From assembly GCA_050186055.1 (NCBI GenBank), contig JBFWYV010000051.1, positions 1-21,086 of the forward strand: a stretch of 21,086 bases of DNA. The letters are read 5' to 3'. Positions within the stretch are counted from its first letter, which is position 1; the number at the start of each line of letters is the position of its first letter. The notes under the pieces are model-generated. The model had not been told where the DNA came from and made no database searches. It worked only from the letters and a program-made list of their open reading frames with translations. This DNA comes from CAMDPA01 sp050186055. Lineage in GTDB: Bacteria > Pseudomonadota > Alphaproteobacteria > Rhizobiales > Hyphomicrobiaceae. The position numbers were made by a program, and so were the translations under genes. Of this stretch, positions 10,992 through 17,843 are shown in pieces.

Positions 10992-11494
10992 GTGCGGACC
11001 TCCTGCGATTGGCGCACCGAGCGAAGGATCCCGGACAGTTGCTTGATATCGTCTGCTGACAGTCCGCCCAAAAGCTCGTCGATCCATCCCTCGTGCACGC
11101 GCGCCATTTCACTGAAGCGGGCGCGCCCGGTCCCGGTCAATCGTACGATGGAGGCGCGGCGGTCTCCCTCGACCGGGAGCCGTTCGATCGAGCCCTCCTG
11201 CACCAGGCGGTCGACGATGCCGGTGACATTGCCGTTCGAGACCATCAGCGCGTCGGACAGCTCGCTCATGCGCAACCCGTTCTCGGAACGCTCCAGCGCT
11301 GACAGCACATCGAAACGCGGCAGCGTGGAATCGAATTCAGTGCGCAGATTTTCGCGCAGCCGCGCCTCGATCGATCGCGAAACCTTGAGAATCTCCAGCC
11401 ATGCCCGCAGCCGCGCCTTCGACAGCGACTGGGCGCCGCGCGCTGTACCGCTGCCGGATGGGGGGCGCCCCGAGATCGTCTCGTCGAGCTTCAA
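10988..11494 (-). CDS. MarR-family transcriptional regulator
   Basis: A 168-residue MarR/winged-helix regulator. Residues 76-124 contain the helix-turn-helix and wing: MSELSDALMVSNGNVTGIVD followed by R-L-V-Q-E-G-S-I-E-R and the wing residues D-R-R at 111-113. MarR proteins dimerise and bind palindromes, usually repressing until an aromatic ligand or CoA thioester binds. The start is TTG 11494, supported by a strong AGGAGG (complement of 11501-11506) six bases upstream and by the TTGA overlap with the SDR stop. It lies inside the operon it probably controls, through the palindrome at 14649-14666, which implies autoregulation. Ligand and operator assignment are inference from context. Confidence 0.92.
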   Translation of the reverse strand: MKLDETISGRPPSGSGTARGAQSLSKARLRAWLEILKVSRSIEARLRENLRTEFDSTLPRFDVLSALERSENGLRMSELSDALMVSNGNVTGIVDRLVQEGSIERLPVEGDRRASIVRLTGTGRARFSEMARVHEGWIDELLGGLSADDIKQLSGILRSVRQSQEVRT

Positions 11495-12252
11495 ATCTCA
11501 CCTCCTGAGATCGACAGGGCTTGCCCCGTCACGGATCCGGCCTCGCTGCTGCAGAGCCAGAGCACGGCGCCGGCAACTTCGCTCGGAGCGATGAAGCGTC
11601 CTTGCGGGTTATTGCTGAGCAGACTGCGTCGAACGTCGGATGCAGTGAGGCCGGTGCTGGCGCCGATCGTCGCGATCGACTGCTCCAGCAGCGGCGTTTC
11701 CGTGAAGCCCGGGCAGACTGCGTTGACCGTGATTTGCGTTCTTGCGAGCTCCGCTGCCATCGACCTGACGAGCCCGATCACGCCGTGCTTGGCGGCGCAG
11801 TAGGCGGAAACGTAGGGGTACCCCTTGAGGCCTGCGGTCGATGCCACGGCAATGAGCCGGCCCGGACGATCCTTCCGCATTCTGACGAGGGCCGAACGGA
11901 ACGTCAGGAATGTGCCGGTCAGATTGGTCTCCACCATGTCCCGCCATAGCGCGAGTTCGGTCCGCGCAATGGGCGCGCTGGCGGCAGCTCCGGCATTTGC
12001 GACGACGATATCCGGCGCGCGGCCCGCATCGGTGAGAGCCGAGAACAGCTCCGCCATCGCCGGCTCGTCCGTCACATCGACCTCCCGCGCCGATATGCCG
12101 GGGTGCCGTGCGGCGACGGCATCCAGAGTCTCCTTGCGCCGCCCGACAATCACGACATCGGCGCCGGACTGTGCGAGCGCAGCGGCGATCCCGGCTCCGA
12201 TCCCCGATCCGCCACCGGTCACAACGGCACGTTTTCCTGCCAGCCCGTTCAT
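11491..12252 (-). CDS. Short-chain dehydrogenase/reductase
   Basis: A 253-residue classical SDR. The N-terminal nucleotide-binding motif TGGGSGIG, the NAG motif (VVANAG) and the active-site Ser...YxxxK set (ASTAG, then YCAAK) are all present; the sequence ends in a typical SGGEI. In this operon the likely role is NAD(P)-dependent oxidation or reduction of a hydroxy/oxo acyl-CoA, in place of a 3-hydroxyacyl-CoA dehydrogenase. The gene starts at ATG 12252, two bases after the preceding stop, and overlaps the MarR gene by four bases. The arginines in VGRRKE after strand 2 hint at NADP(H) preference, but this is weak. Substrate is not determinable here. Confidence 0.92.
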   Translation of the reverse strand: MNGLAGKRAVVTGGGSGIGAGIAAALAQSGADVVIVGRRKETLDAVAARHPGISAREVDVTDEPAMAELFSALTDAGRAPDIVVANAGAAASAPIARTELALWRDMVETNLTGTFLTFRSALVRMRKDRPGRLIAVASTAGLKGYPYVSAYCAAKHGVIGLVRSMAAELARTQITVNAVCPGFTETPLLEQSIATIGASTGLTASDVRRSLLSNNPQGRFIAPSEVAGAVLWLCSSEAGSVTGQALSISGGEI

Positions 12253-12254
12253 GA

Positions 12255-14549
12255 TCAGACCTTGCCCGTCATGACGTCGTCGCGCTCGGCGAGCCGCCAC
12301 ATCTGATCCCGGCCCGCCAGATACGGGTCCGGCCACGCTTGAAGCCGGTCGCCGAGCTTGCTCGCCGCATGCAGCGTCCAATAGGGGTCGGCCAGATGCG
12401 GCCTGGCGAGGCAAACGAGGTCCGCCCGTCCGGCCATCACGATCGAGTTGACGTGATCGGGATCATAGATGTTGCCGACGGCCATCGTGGCCATCCCCGC
12501 TTCGTTGCGGATTCGATCCGAGAACGGAGTCTGGAACATGCGGCCATAGACGGGCCGCGCCCGGATCGACGTCTGTCCGGCCGAGACGTCGCATATATCG
12601 ACGCCGGCAGCCTGCAGCATGCGCGCGATCTCGACGGCTTCGGCGGGGGTCACACCCTCATCGCCGACCCAGTCGTTGGCCGAGATGCGCACGGACATGG
12701 GCTTATCCGCCGGCCATACGCGGCGCACCGCCTCGATCACCTCAAGCGGGTAGCGCATGCGGTTCTCGAGAGCGCCGCCGTAGGCATCGGTGCGCTTATT
12801 CGTCAGGGGAGAGATGAACGCGGACAACAGGTATCCGTGCGCGCAATGGATCTCCAGCATGTCGAAGCCCGCCGCTTCGGCGCGACGCGCGGCGCTGACG
12901 AACTCCTCTCGTATCCGGTCCATGCCGGCGCGGTCGAGTGGTTCGGGAACCTGGTTGCAGGGCGACCACGACACAGCCGAGGCCGAGACGAGCGGCCAGT
13001 TTGCCGTCGCGAGCGGCGCATCCATGTCCTCCCAGCCGAGCTGGGTAGAGCCCTTGGCGCCGGAATGCCCAAGCTGCAGACAGAACCGGGCGCCGGTCTC
13101 GGCATGGATGAAATCGACGATGCGCTTCCACATCCGTGTGTGCGCGTCGCTGTACATGCCGGTGCAGCCGGGGGTGATCCGCCCGGTTGGCGAGACACAG
13201 GTCATCTCGGTTACGACGAGCCCGGCCCCGCCTTTCGCGCGCTCGCCATAATGAACGAGGTGCCAATCGGTCGGGCATCCATCTACCGCCTTATATTGCG
13301 CCATCGGAGACACGACGATCCGGTTCGCGAGCTTCATGTCGCGCAGCCGGTATGGCGCGAACATCGGACGTCGCAGCGGGGCGCCTTCAGCGACGCCGGC
13401 GCGCGCTTGAAACCACCATTCCGCACTCGTGAGCCACGCCGGGTCGCGCAGCCGCAGGTTCTCGTGACCGATGCGCTGAGAGCGGGTCAGCAGCGAGTAA
13501 TTGAACTGCACCGGGTCGAGATGAAAATAGCGCTCGATGTCCTCGAACCACTCCATGGAGTTGCGTGCGGCCGATTGCAGCCGCAGCACCTCGAGCCGCC
13601 GCTCGTCCTGATATTTCGCGAACGCCGCCGTAAGGCTGTCCTCGGTATGCAGATAGCTTGCGAGAGCGATCGCGCTTTCCATCGCGAGCTTGGTGCCGGA
13701 GCCGATGGAGAAATGCGCCGTCGCTGCCGCATCGCCCATCAGCACGATGTTGTCGTGATACCAAGTCTCGCACAGCACGCGCGGAAAGCTCAGCCACGCC
13801 GAGCCTCGCAGATGGTTGGCATTGGAGACCAGCGCGTGCCCGCCGAGATAGCCAGCGAAGATCTGCTCGCAGGCCGCAATGGACTGCGCCTTGCTCATCT
13901 CGCCGAAGCCGAACCGTCGCCAGGTTTCCTCGCTGCATTCGACAATGAACGTCGCCCACTCGGGATCGAACTGGTATGCGTGCGCCCACACCCAGCCGTG
14001 CCTGGTCTCCTCGAAGATGAAGGTGAAGGCGTCATTGAACGTCTGGCGCGTGCCGAGCCAGACGAACTTGCAGCGCCCGGTATGGATGTCGGGCTTGAAT
14101 TGATCGGCGAGCGCCAGGCGCGTCCTGGAGTTGAGCCCGTCGCAGGCAACCACGAGATCGTAGCCGGGCGCATACTCTTCGGCGCTGCCCGCTTCCGTCT
14201 CGAACCGCAGTTCCACGCCGAGTTCGCGCGCCCGCTCCTGCAGCAGCATCAGAAGCTGACGCCGGCCGATCCCGCAGAAGCCGTGTCCGGTGGACACGGT
14301 CTTCGTACCCTTGAAGTGAACGGCGATGTCGTCCCAATAGGCGAAATGCGAGCGGATGGCTTCGGCGCTCTCCGCATCGTTGGCGGCAAGATTGTCGAGC
14401 GTCTCGTCGGATAGAACCACGCCCCAGCCGAAGGTGTCGTCGGCGCGGTTGCGCTCGATCACGACGATCTCGTGCGCCGGCTCGCGCCGTTTCATCGATA
14501 TTGCGAAATAGAGTCCAGCGGGGCCTCCGCCGATGCAGGCAATTTTCAC
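12255..14549 (-). CDS. Bifunctional salicylyl-CoA 5-hydroxylase / 2-aminobenzoyl-CoA monooxygenase-reductase type enzyme
   Basis: A 764-residue two-domain flavoenzyme. Residues 1 to about 380 are a class A FAD monooxygenase: GGGPAG (7-12) for the ADP part of FAD and MGDAAATAHFSIGSG (271-285) for the flavin/ribityl part. Residues about 395-764 are an old-yellow-enzyme FMN domain: start RRPMFAPYRLRDMKLANRIV, core EIHCAHGYLLSAFISPLTNK with H568 and H571. This architecture is known for salicylyl-CoA 5-hydroxylase and for 2-aminobenzoyl-CoA monooxygenase/reductase of Azoarcus, which hydroxylates and then reduces the ring of the CoA ester. The start is GTG 14549 (AGGGA nine bases upstream), where the family N-terminus KIACIGGGPAG begins. 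It is the first gene after the promoter/operator at 14628-14666. The ligase and RidA-like genes lean the choice toward an aminobenzoyl-CoA substrate. Confidence 0.9.
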   Translation of the reverse strand: MKIACIGGGPAGLYFAISMKRREPAHEIVVIERNRADDTFGWGVVLSDETLDNLAANDAESAEAIRSHFAYWDDIAVHFKGTKTVSTGHGFCGIGRRQLLMLLQERARELGVELRFETEAGSAEEYAPGYDLVVACDGLNSRTRLALADQFKPDIHTGRCKFVWLGTRQTFNDAFTFIFEETRHGWVWAHAYQFDPEWATFIVECSEETWRRFGFGEMSKAQSIAACEQIFAGYLGGHALVSNANHLRGSAWLSFPRVLCETWYHDNIVLMGDAAATAHFSIGSGTKLAMESAIALASYLHTEDSLTAAFAKYQDERRLEVLRLQSAARNSMEWFEDIERYFHLDPVQFNYSLLTRSQRIGHENLRLRDPAWLTSAEWWFQARAGVAEGAPLRRPMFAPYRLRDMKLANRIVVSPMAQYKAVDGCPTDWHLVHYGERAKGGAGLVVTEMTCVSPTGRITPGCTGMYSDAHTRMWKRIVDFIHAETGARFCLQLGHSGAKGSTQLGWEDMDAPLATANWPLVSASAVSWSPCNQVPEPLDRAGMDRIREEFVSAARRAEAAGFDMLEIHCAHGYLLSAFISPLTNKRTDAYGGALENRMRYPLEVIEAVRRVWPADKPMSVRISANDWVGDEGVTPAEAVEIARMLQAAGVDICDVSAGQTSIRARPVYGRMFQTPFSDRIRNEAGMATMAVGNIYDPDHVNSIVMAGRADLVCLARPHLADPYWTLHAASKLGDRLQAWPDPYLAGRDQMWRLAERDDVMTGKV

Positions 14550-14627
14550 GGCGCCACGTCCCTGAAAGATCTGCCGGTGCGATCATGCGGCGTTGCCGTG
14601 GTTTGGCGCGGCACGCCGGCTCGTTGC

Positions 14628-14656
14628 AGGATAGAGGCCGATCCCTATTATTTCAA
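14628..14656 (-). promoter_or_regulatory. Sigma70-type promoter of the aromatic-CoA operon
   Basis: Read on the minus strand, TTGAAA (complement of 14651-14656) is followed after exactly 17 bases by TATCCT (complement of 14628-14633). These are close to the -35 TTGACA and -10 TATAAT consensus. The start of transcription would fall near 14620, about 70 bases before the GTG at 14549. The -35 element lies inside the 18-bp palindrome, the expected layout for a repressed promoter. Confidence 0.6.
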
Positions 14657-14666
14657 GCTTGAAATA
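14649..14666. promoter_or_regulatory. Perfect 18-bp palindromic operator, likely MarR site
   Basis: TATTTCAAGCTTGAAATA is its own reverse complement. Its size, AT-rich ends and TTCAA/TTGAA half-sites are typical of MarR-family operators. It sits between NAD kinase and the operon and covers the -35 hexamer of the promoter reading into the operon, which itself encodes a MarR protein. Binding by that protein is inferred, not shown. Confidence 0.65.
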
Positions 14667-14710
14667 TTTAGGCTTGAGAGGTCTTTGCCCGGCCTGTGAG
14701 ACGCCCGACC

Positions 14711-15493
14711 TCAGTACAGGAACTGTTCGGAGAGAATCCGTTCGTCGAGATTGTGCCCCGGATCGAACAGCATGTAGAAACTGATGTCACTGGCTTCATG
14801 CACCGCGACATGGACGACGTCACGCGTTTCGGAGTGATCGGCAACGGCCGAAACGGGACGTTTCTCGATCTCCAGCACGTCGAACCGGATATGGGCGGAG
14901 TGCGGAAGCAGCGCGCCGCGCCAGCGCCGCGGCCGGAACGGACTGATCGGGGTCAGCGCCAAGAGCCGCGCATCGATCGGGAGGATCGGACCGTGCGCCG
15001 AGAGATTGTAGGCTGTCGATCCGGCCGGCGTCGAAACCAGCACGCCGTCGCAGACGAGTTCGTCCATGCGCTGCTTGCCGTCGATCGAGATCGAGAGCCT
15101 GGCTGCCTGATAGGTCTGCCGGAACAGCGATACTTCGTTGATGGCAAAGTCTGAATGGCTGCGGCCGTGAATATCGGTCGCGACCATCGACAGCGGGTGG
15201 ATCCGGCTGATCTCGGCCTCCTCGAGGCGGGCGATCAGGTCGTTTTCGGCGTACTCGTTCATGAGAAATCCGACCGAGCCGCGGTTCATGCCGTAGATCG
15301 GCGTGCCCGAGTCCAGCGTCTTGCGCAGCGTTTGCAGCATCAGGCCGTCGCCCCCCAGCGCGACGATGACGTCGGCGGTAGCGGTGTCGCAGCTCCCGTA
15401 AAGTGCCGTAAGCCGCTCGCCGGCGCTGACCGCCTCCGGTGCCTCGGAGGCGACGATAGCGATGCGCTCGAACTTTCGGCGGCGTTCTGGCAT
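14711..15493 (-). CDS. nadK: NAD kinase
   Basis: Phosphorylates NAD to NADP in the cytoplasm using ATP or polyphosphate. The 260-residue length matches the short alphaproteobacterial form. GGDG (47-50) is the diagnostic ATP/NAD motif, INEVSL (118-123) carries the conserved Asn-Glu pair, and STPAGSTAYNLSAHGP (154-169) is the glycine-rich family signature. The start is ATG 15493, since the N-terminal strand RIAIVASEAPEA begins ten residues later. It is divergent from cutA with a 62-base gap, and codirectional with the aromatic operon, separated by 161 bases that contain that operon's own promoter. It is a housekeeping gene, not obviously part of the pathway. Confidence 0.95.
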   Translation of the reverse strand: MPERRRKFERIAIVASEAPEAVSAGERLTALYGSCDTATADVIVALGGDGLMLQTLRKTLDSGTPIYGMNRGSVGFLMNEYAENDLIARLEEAEISRIHPLSMVATDIHGRSHSDFAINEVSLFRQTYQAARLSISIDGKQRMDELVCDGVLVSTPAGSTAYNLSAHGPILPIDARLLALTPISPFRPRRWRGALLPHSAHIRFDVLEIEKRPVSAVADHSETRDVVHVAVHEASDISFYMLFDPGHNLDERILSEQFLY

Positions 15494-15555
15494 TCTTCAC
15501 ACCTCTTGCCGGCTCACCAAAGCAGCGGCGTCACCGAGAAAGGCTCGCGCAATTG

Positions 15556-15906
15556 ATGGCAGACGACAAGCCTGTTCTCATTTATTCGACGTTCCCCTCC
15601 ATCGAGGCCGCCGAAAGCTCGGGCGCGGGGCTGCTTGATGCCGGACTTGCCGCGTGCGTTAACATTATTCCAGGGATGATCTCTCTCTACACGTGGCAAG
15701 GCAGGCGCCAGCGCGACCAGGAGGTGGTGATGATCGTCAAGACACGCGTCCATCTGGTCGATCGTGCAACGGAAGAGATCCGGCGGTCCCATCCCTACGA
15801 CACGCCGGCCATTGTGGCGCTGCCAGTGGCAGGCGGGTCCGCGGCCTTTCTGGACTGGATCATGGCTGAAACGGATGACGCCCGAGCTTCCGGCGGCCAG
15901 GGCTGA
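15556..15906 (+). CDS. cutA: Divalent-cation tolerance protein CutA
   Basis: A 116-residue CutA1-family protein, a small ferredoxin-like fold that forms very stable trimers; the family is linked to copper/divalent-metal tolerance, but its biochemical role is poorly defined. The signature ACVNIIPGMISLYTWQG (33-49) and HPYDTPAIVALPV (79-91) are unmistakable. I chose ATG 15556; a TTG immediately before it (15553) is an equally spaced alternative that adds one residue. The ribosome-binding site is weak (AAAGG near 15538-15542). It is divergent from nadK and convergent with the next gene, with only 36 bases between stops and no clear terminator. Confidence 0.94.
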   Translation: MADDKPVLIYSTFPSIEAAESSGAGLLDAGLAACVNIIPGMISLYTWQGRRQRDQEVVMIVKTRVHLVDRATEEIRRSHPYDTPAIVALPVAGGSAAFLDWIMAETDDARASGGQG

Positions 15907-15942
15907 CAAAGGATTGAGGCGCCATCCGGCAGGTCTCGGCCA

Positions 15943-17049
15943 TCAATAGCGATCGAAGAACGTCGCAGTCCAAGCCCGTGATCGGCTTGAGCGATAGCTC
16001 CGGGGGGCTGCGCGGGCCTCTCTCTGCCGGCTGGCGCGGTATGCTCGCGCTCGCGCAGACCTGCTGGGAGAGGCGGACTGAACAGCGGTGCTGGCTGTCG
16101 AGCCGCCCGATGTCAGCGAGGCTGGAGGCGCTGCCGCCAATGCGCCGATCGCCATCCGTCCGGGAAGCACGGTCGCGCTTCGGGTTGAAGGCCGGATGAT
16201 GACCCGCGTGGTGTCTTTGCCGGACTCGTGCGAGACAGTCCGCCGTGGCTGGTCTGGAACGGAGGCCATCTGCTGCGGCGTGGAATTGACGGATGCAACC
16301 CATGTCTTTGTCTGGACCGTCGCGGCATGCGCGAGGATTGCCCGCGGCATGCACCGGCCGGAGGCGTCCTCGGCCGAGCCCGACGGACATTGGATGCCAC
16401 AGGCCAGCGCCGTATGGCCCCTGACCAGCGTCAGCAGGATGGCGTCCGGCTTGTCGACCGGCAGCGCCGCATTCACGCGGGAGGTGAACGCGGACATCGC
16501 CCGCTTGGAGAGGGGGCCCCAGTCGCCGTCGATTTCACCGGCGTAGCACCCGACCCGCTTCAACTCGCGCTGGAGATCCCGGGTGAGCCCGACGATGTTG
16601 TCGCCATCGTCAAGCGCTGGCTTATCGGCGACGGTCGCCTGGGTCCCGATGCGCAAGACGGCATCGGAGAGAACGATCTGTGACGCTGGAAGCGCCTCGG
16701 GGCGGTCCTGCCAAGCCGCAGCCGGAAGCGGACTCTCAGCCGGAGCGGCGGATTTCGCAGGCATTACGTTGGTACTCCACGGCGAACCCCCGTCATGCCC
16801 GGTGTTGGCCATGTCGTTGCCCGTCAGCCCCGCATAACGGACATCGAGCTGGATGCGCGGCGAAAAGGCGTGGATACGGGAATGCAGAATGCCGAACTCC
16901 GGTGCCGGAGCCTGCTCCACTTTTGCGAGCTTCTCGTTGGCGATCTCGGTGATGACCGCAAGCCGCCCCTCGCCACGTTCGACAGGCATCAGCCAGGACG
17001 CGACACCGGCGGTCATAACCCCCAGCAAAAGCCAAAGCACCGCACGCAT
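15943..17049 (-). CDS. Exported peptidoglycan-binding-domain protein with basic tail
   Basis: A 368-residue protein of unassigned function. Residues 3-21 (AVLWLLLGVMTAGVASWLM region) are a hydrophobic signal or membrane anchor. A low-complexity Ala/Pro stretch (about 95-125) precedes a PG_binding_1-like segment at 151-215, with NIVGLTRDLQRELKRVGCYA then GEIDGDWGPLSKRAMSAF. A cysteine cluster follows (C217, C221, C233, with D-A-S-G-R-C). The last 40 residues are rich in Ser, Arg and Ala and end in TATFFDRY. ATG 17049 is chosen over the longer open frame (to 17298) because it starts the hydrophobic segment and follows AAGGGAG on the minus strand; GTG 17055 is a close alternative. It is probably a cell-envelope protein; enzymatic domains are not visible. 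Confidence 0.82.
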   Translation of the reverse strand: MRAVLWLLLGVMTAGVASWLMPVERGEGRLAVITEIANEKLAKVEQAPAPEFGILHSRIHAFSPRIQLDVRYAGLTGNDMANTGHDGGSPWSTNVMPAKSAAPAESPLPAAAWQDRPEALPASQIVLSDAVLRIGTQATVADKPALDDGDNIVGLTRDLQRELKRVGCYAGEIDGDWGPLSKRAMSAFTSRVNAALPVDKPDAILLTLVRGHTALACGIQCPSGSAEDASGRCMPRAILAHAATVQTKTWVASVNSTPQQMASVPDQPRRTVSHESGKDTTRVIIRPSTRSATVLPGRMAIGALAAAPPASLTSGGSTASTAVQSASPSRSARARAYRASRQREARAAPRSYRSSRSRAWTATFFDRY

Positions 17050-17360
17050 CGTCACGACACTCCCTTCGACGCCTGGGACACGTGTGGGAGATCTACAAAA
17101 TCCGCCACGCTGGCCTACGGTCACAACATCGCACGAACCGCCACACGGGATCGCTCGCAACAGGTCACGCAATCCTGCAGAGCTTGCCCCAACTGCGGCA
17201 TCAATGTAGCCCCGCACCGAAAAGCTGCCAATACGCCCAGGGTCTAAGATGATCCAAAATAATTCATGTGACGGACGATGCGTGCTGCGGCGGGCCAATC
17301 AGAATGCATCAACCTGAAGCCAATCTGCTGTTCCGGATGCAGCATTAGTATGACGCTGAT

Positions 17361-17386
17361 ATCCACAGCCACAAAATACTGTGGAT
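17361..17386. repeat. Inverted repeat with two DnaA-box-like halves
   Basis: ATCCACAG (17361-17368) and CTGTGGAT (17379-17386) are perfect complements around a 10-base spacer. With one more flanking base, each half matches the DnaA box TTATCCACA at 8 of 9 positions, in opposite orientations. It could equally be a hairpin or a dimeric operator. Confidence 0.5.
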
Positions 17387-17478
17387 GACAACTTGAGTCA
17401 GAAACTGTGGCATTCCCGCTCTTGTGCAAATCAAGGCGATTCTCCTTGCAGCCAATTCTGCTGGTTCGCTAGGTCCCT

Positions 17479-17523
17479 GAATTGGTTACCAATTCGCAAA
17501 CGAATCAGATAGGGTCCCGACCC
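17479..17523. repeat. Cluster of three overlapping or adjacent inverted repeats
   Basis: GAATTGG-TTA-CCAATTC (17479-17495) has 7-base arms. It overlaps ATTCG-CAAA-CGAAT (17492-17505) with 5-base arms, and is followed by GGGTC-CC-GACCC (17512-17523). The two overlapping dyads could form alternative structures or two operator sites. They lie about 320 bases upstream of the membrane-protein gene. Confidence 0.45.
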
Positions 17524-17843
17524 AGAGGGAAATTAGGCAGTATTGCGTCGCTTGTTTGGTGCAGCTCGGGGTGGGGCGATTTTCGCAATATCTAGCGGCG
17601 ATACGCATAACTCGCCATGCCATCGGGACAGCAACTTCAGCACGACGCTGCGACACGCGGCACGATCAATCGCCCGGACCGGCGCTATGCCGGTCGATGC
17701 TCAATGGGTGATTTCGGCCGAGGGGAAACCTGTGTCCCGGATCGGTTGAGGTGCGCACGCGCTTTCCCTCGCAACGGGGCCGGCTGAACACCTGTCGGAA
17801 GTGTCTCGTCTCAGCGAGGGCCCCCCAATATGAGGGCACCAAC

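Larger units (their letters stand above)
17050..17843. other. Intergenic stretch of about 790 bases with inverted repeats, no convincing gene
   Basis: The stretch separates two divergent genes. Its middle part is less GC-rich than the genes around it (by hand, 25 of 60 G+C at 17341-17400). Short open frames exist (for example 17543-17749, +) but lack ribosome-binding sites and recognisable protein features. Several inverted repeats are listed separately. I found no tRNA T-loop motif, no transposase remnant and no terminator here. Promoters for both flanking genes must lie within it, but none could be picked with confidence. Confidence 0.6.

Noticed and set aside
12339..14414. 691-codon open frame on the plus strand opposite the monooxygenase/OYE gene
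   Set aside because: No recognisable motif, Arg/Gly/His-rich, and antisense to a gene with clear FAD and FMN motifs.
15907..15942. Bidirectional terminator between cutA and the convergent gene
   Set aside because: No stem of useful length with a T tract in either direction.
17361..17386. Replication origin based on DnaA-like boxes
   Set aside because: Only two near-matches, no dnaA, parA/B, repA or similar gene nearby and no iteron array; kept only as an inverted repeat.
17244..17429. 61-codon minus-strand open frame in the intergenic stretch
   Set aside because: No ribosome-binding site seen, no recognisable feature, and it contains the inverted repeat at 17361-17386.
17461..17475. GGTTCG resembling a tRNA T-loop
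   Set aside because: The rest of the T-arm and acceptor stem cannot be formed; no anticodon arm upstream.
17543..17749. 68-codon plus-strand open frame before the membrane-protein gene
   Set aside because: TTG start without ribosome-binding site, no signal or domain features; probably chance.
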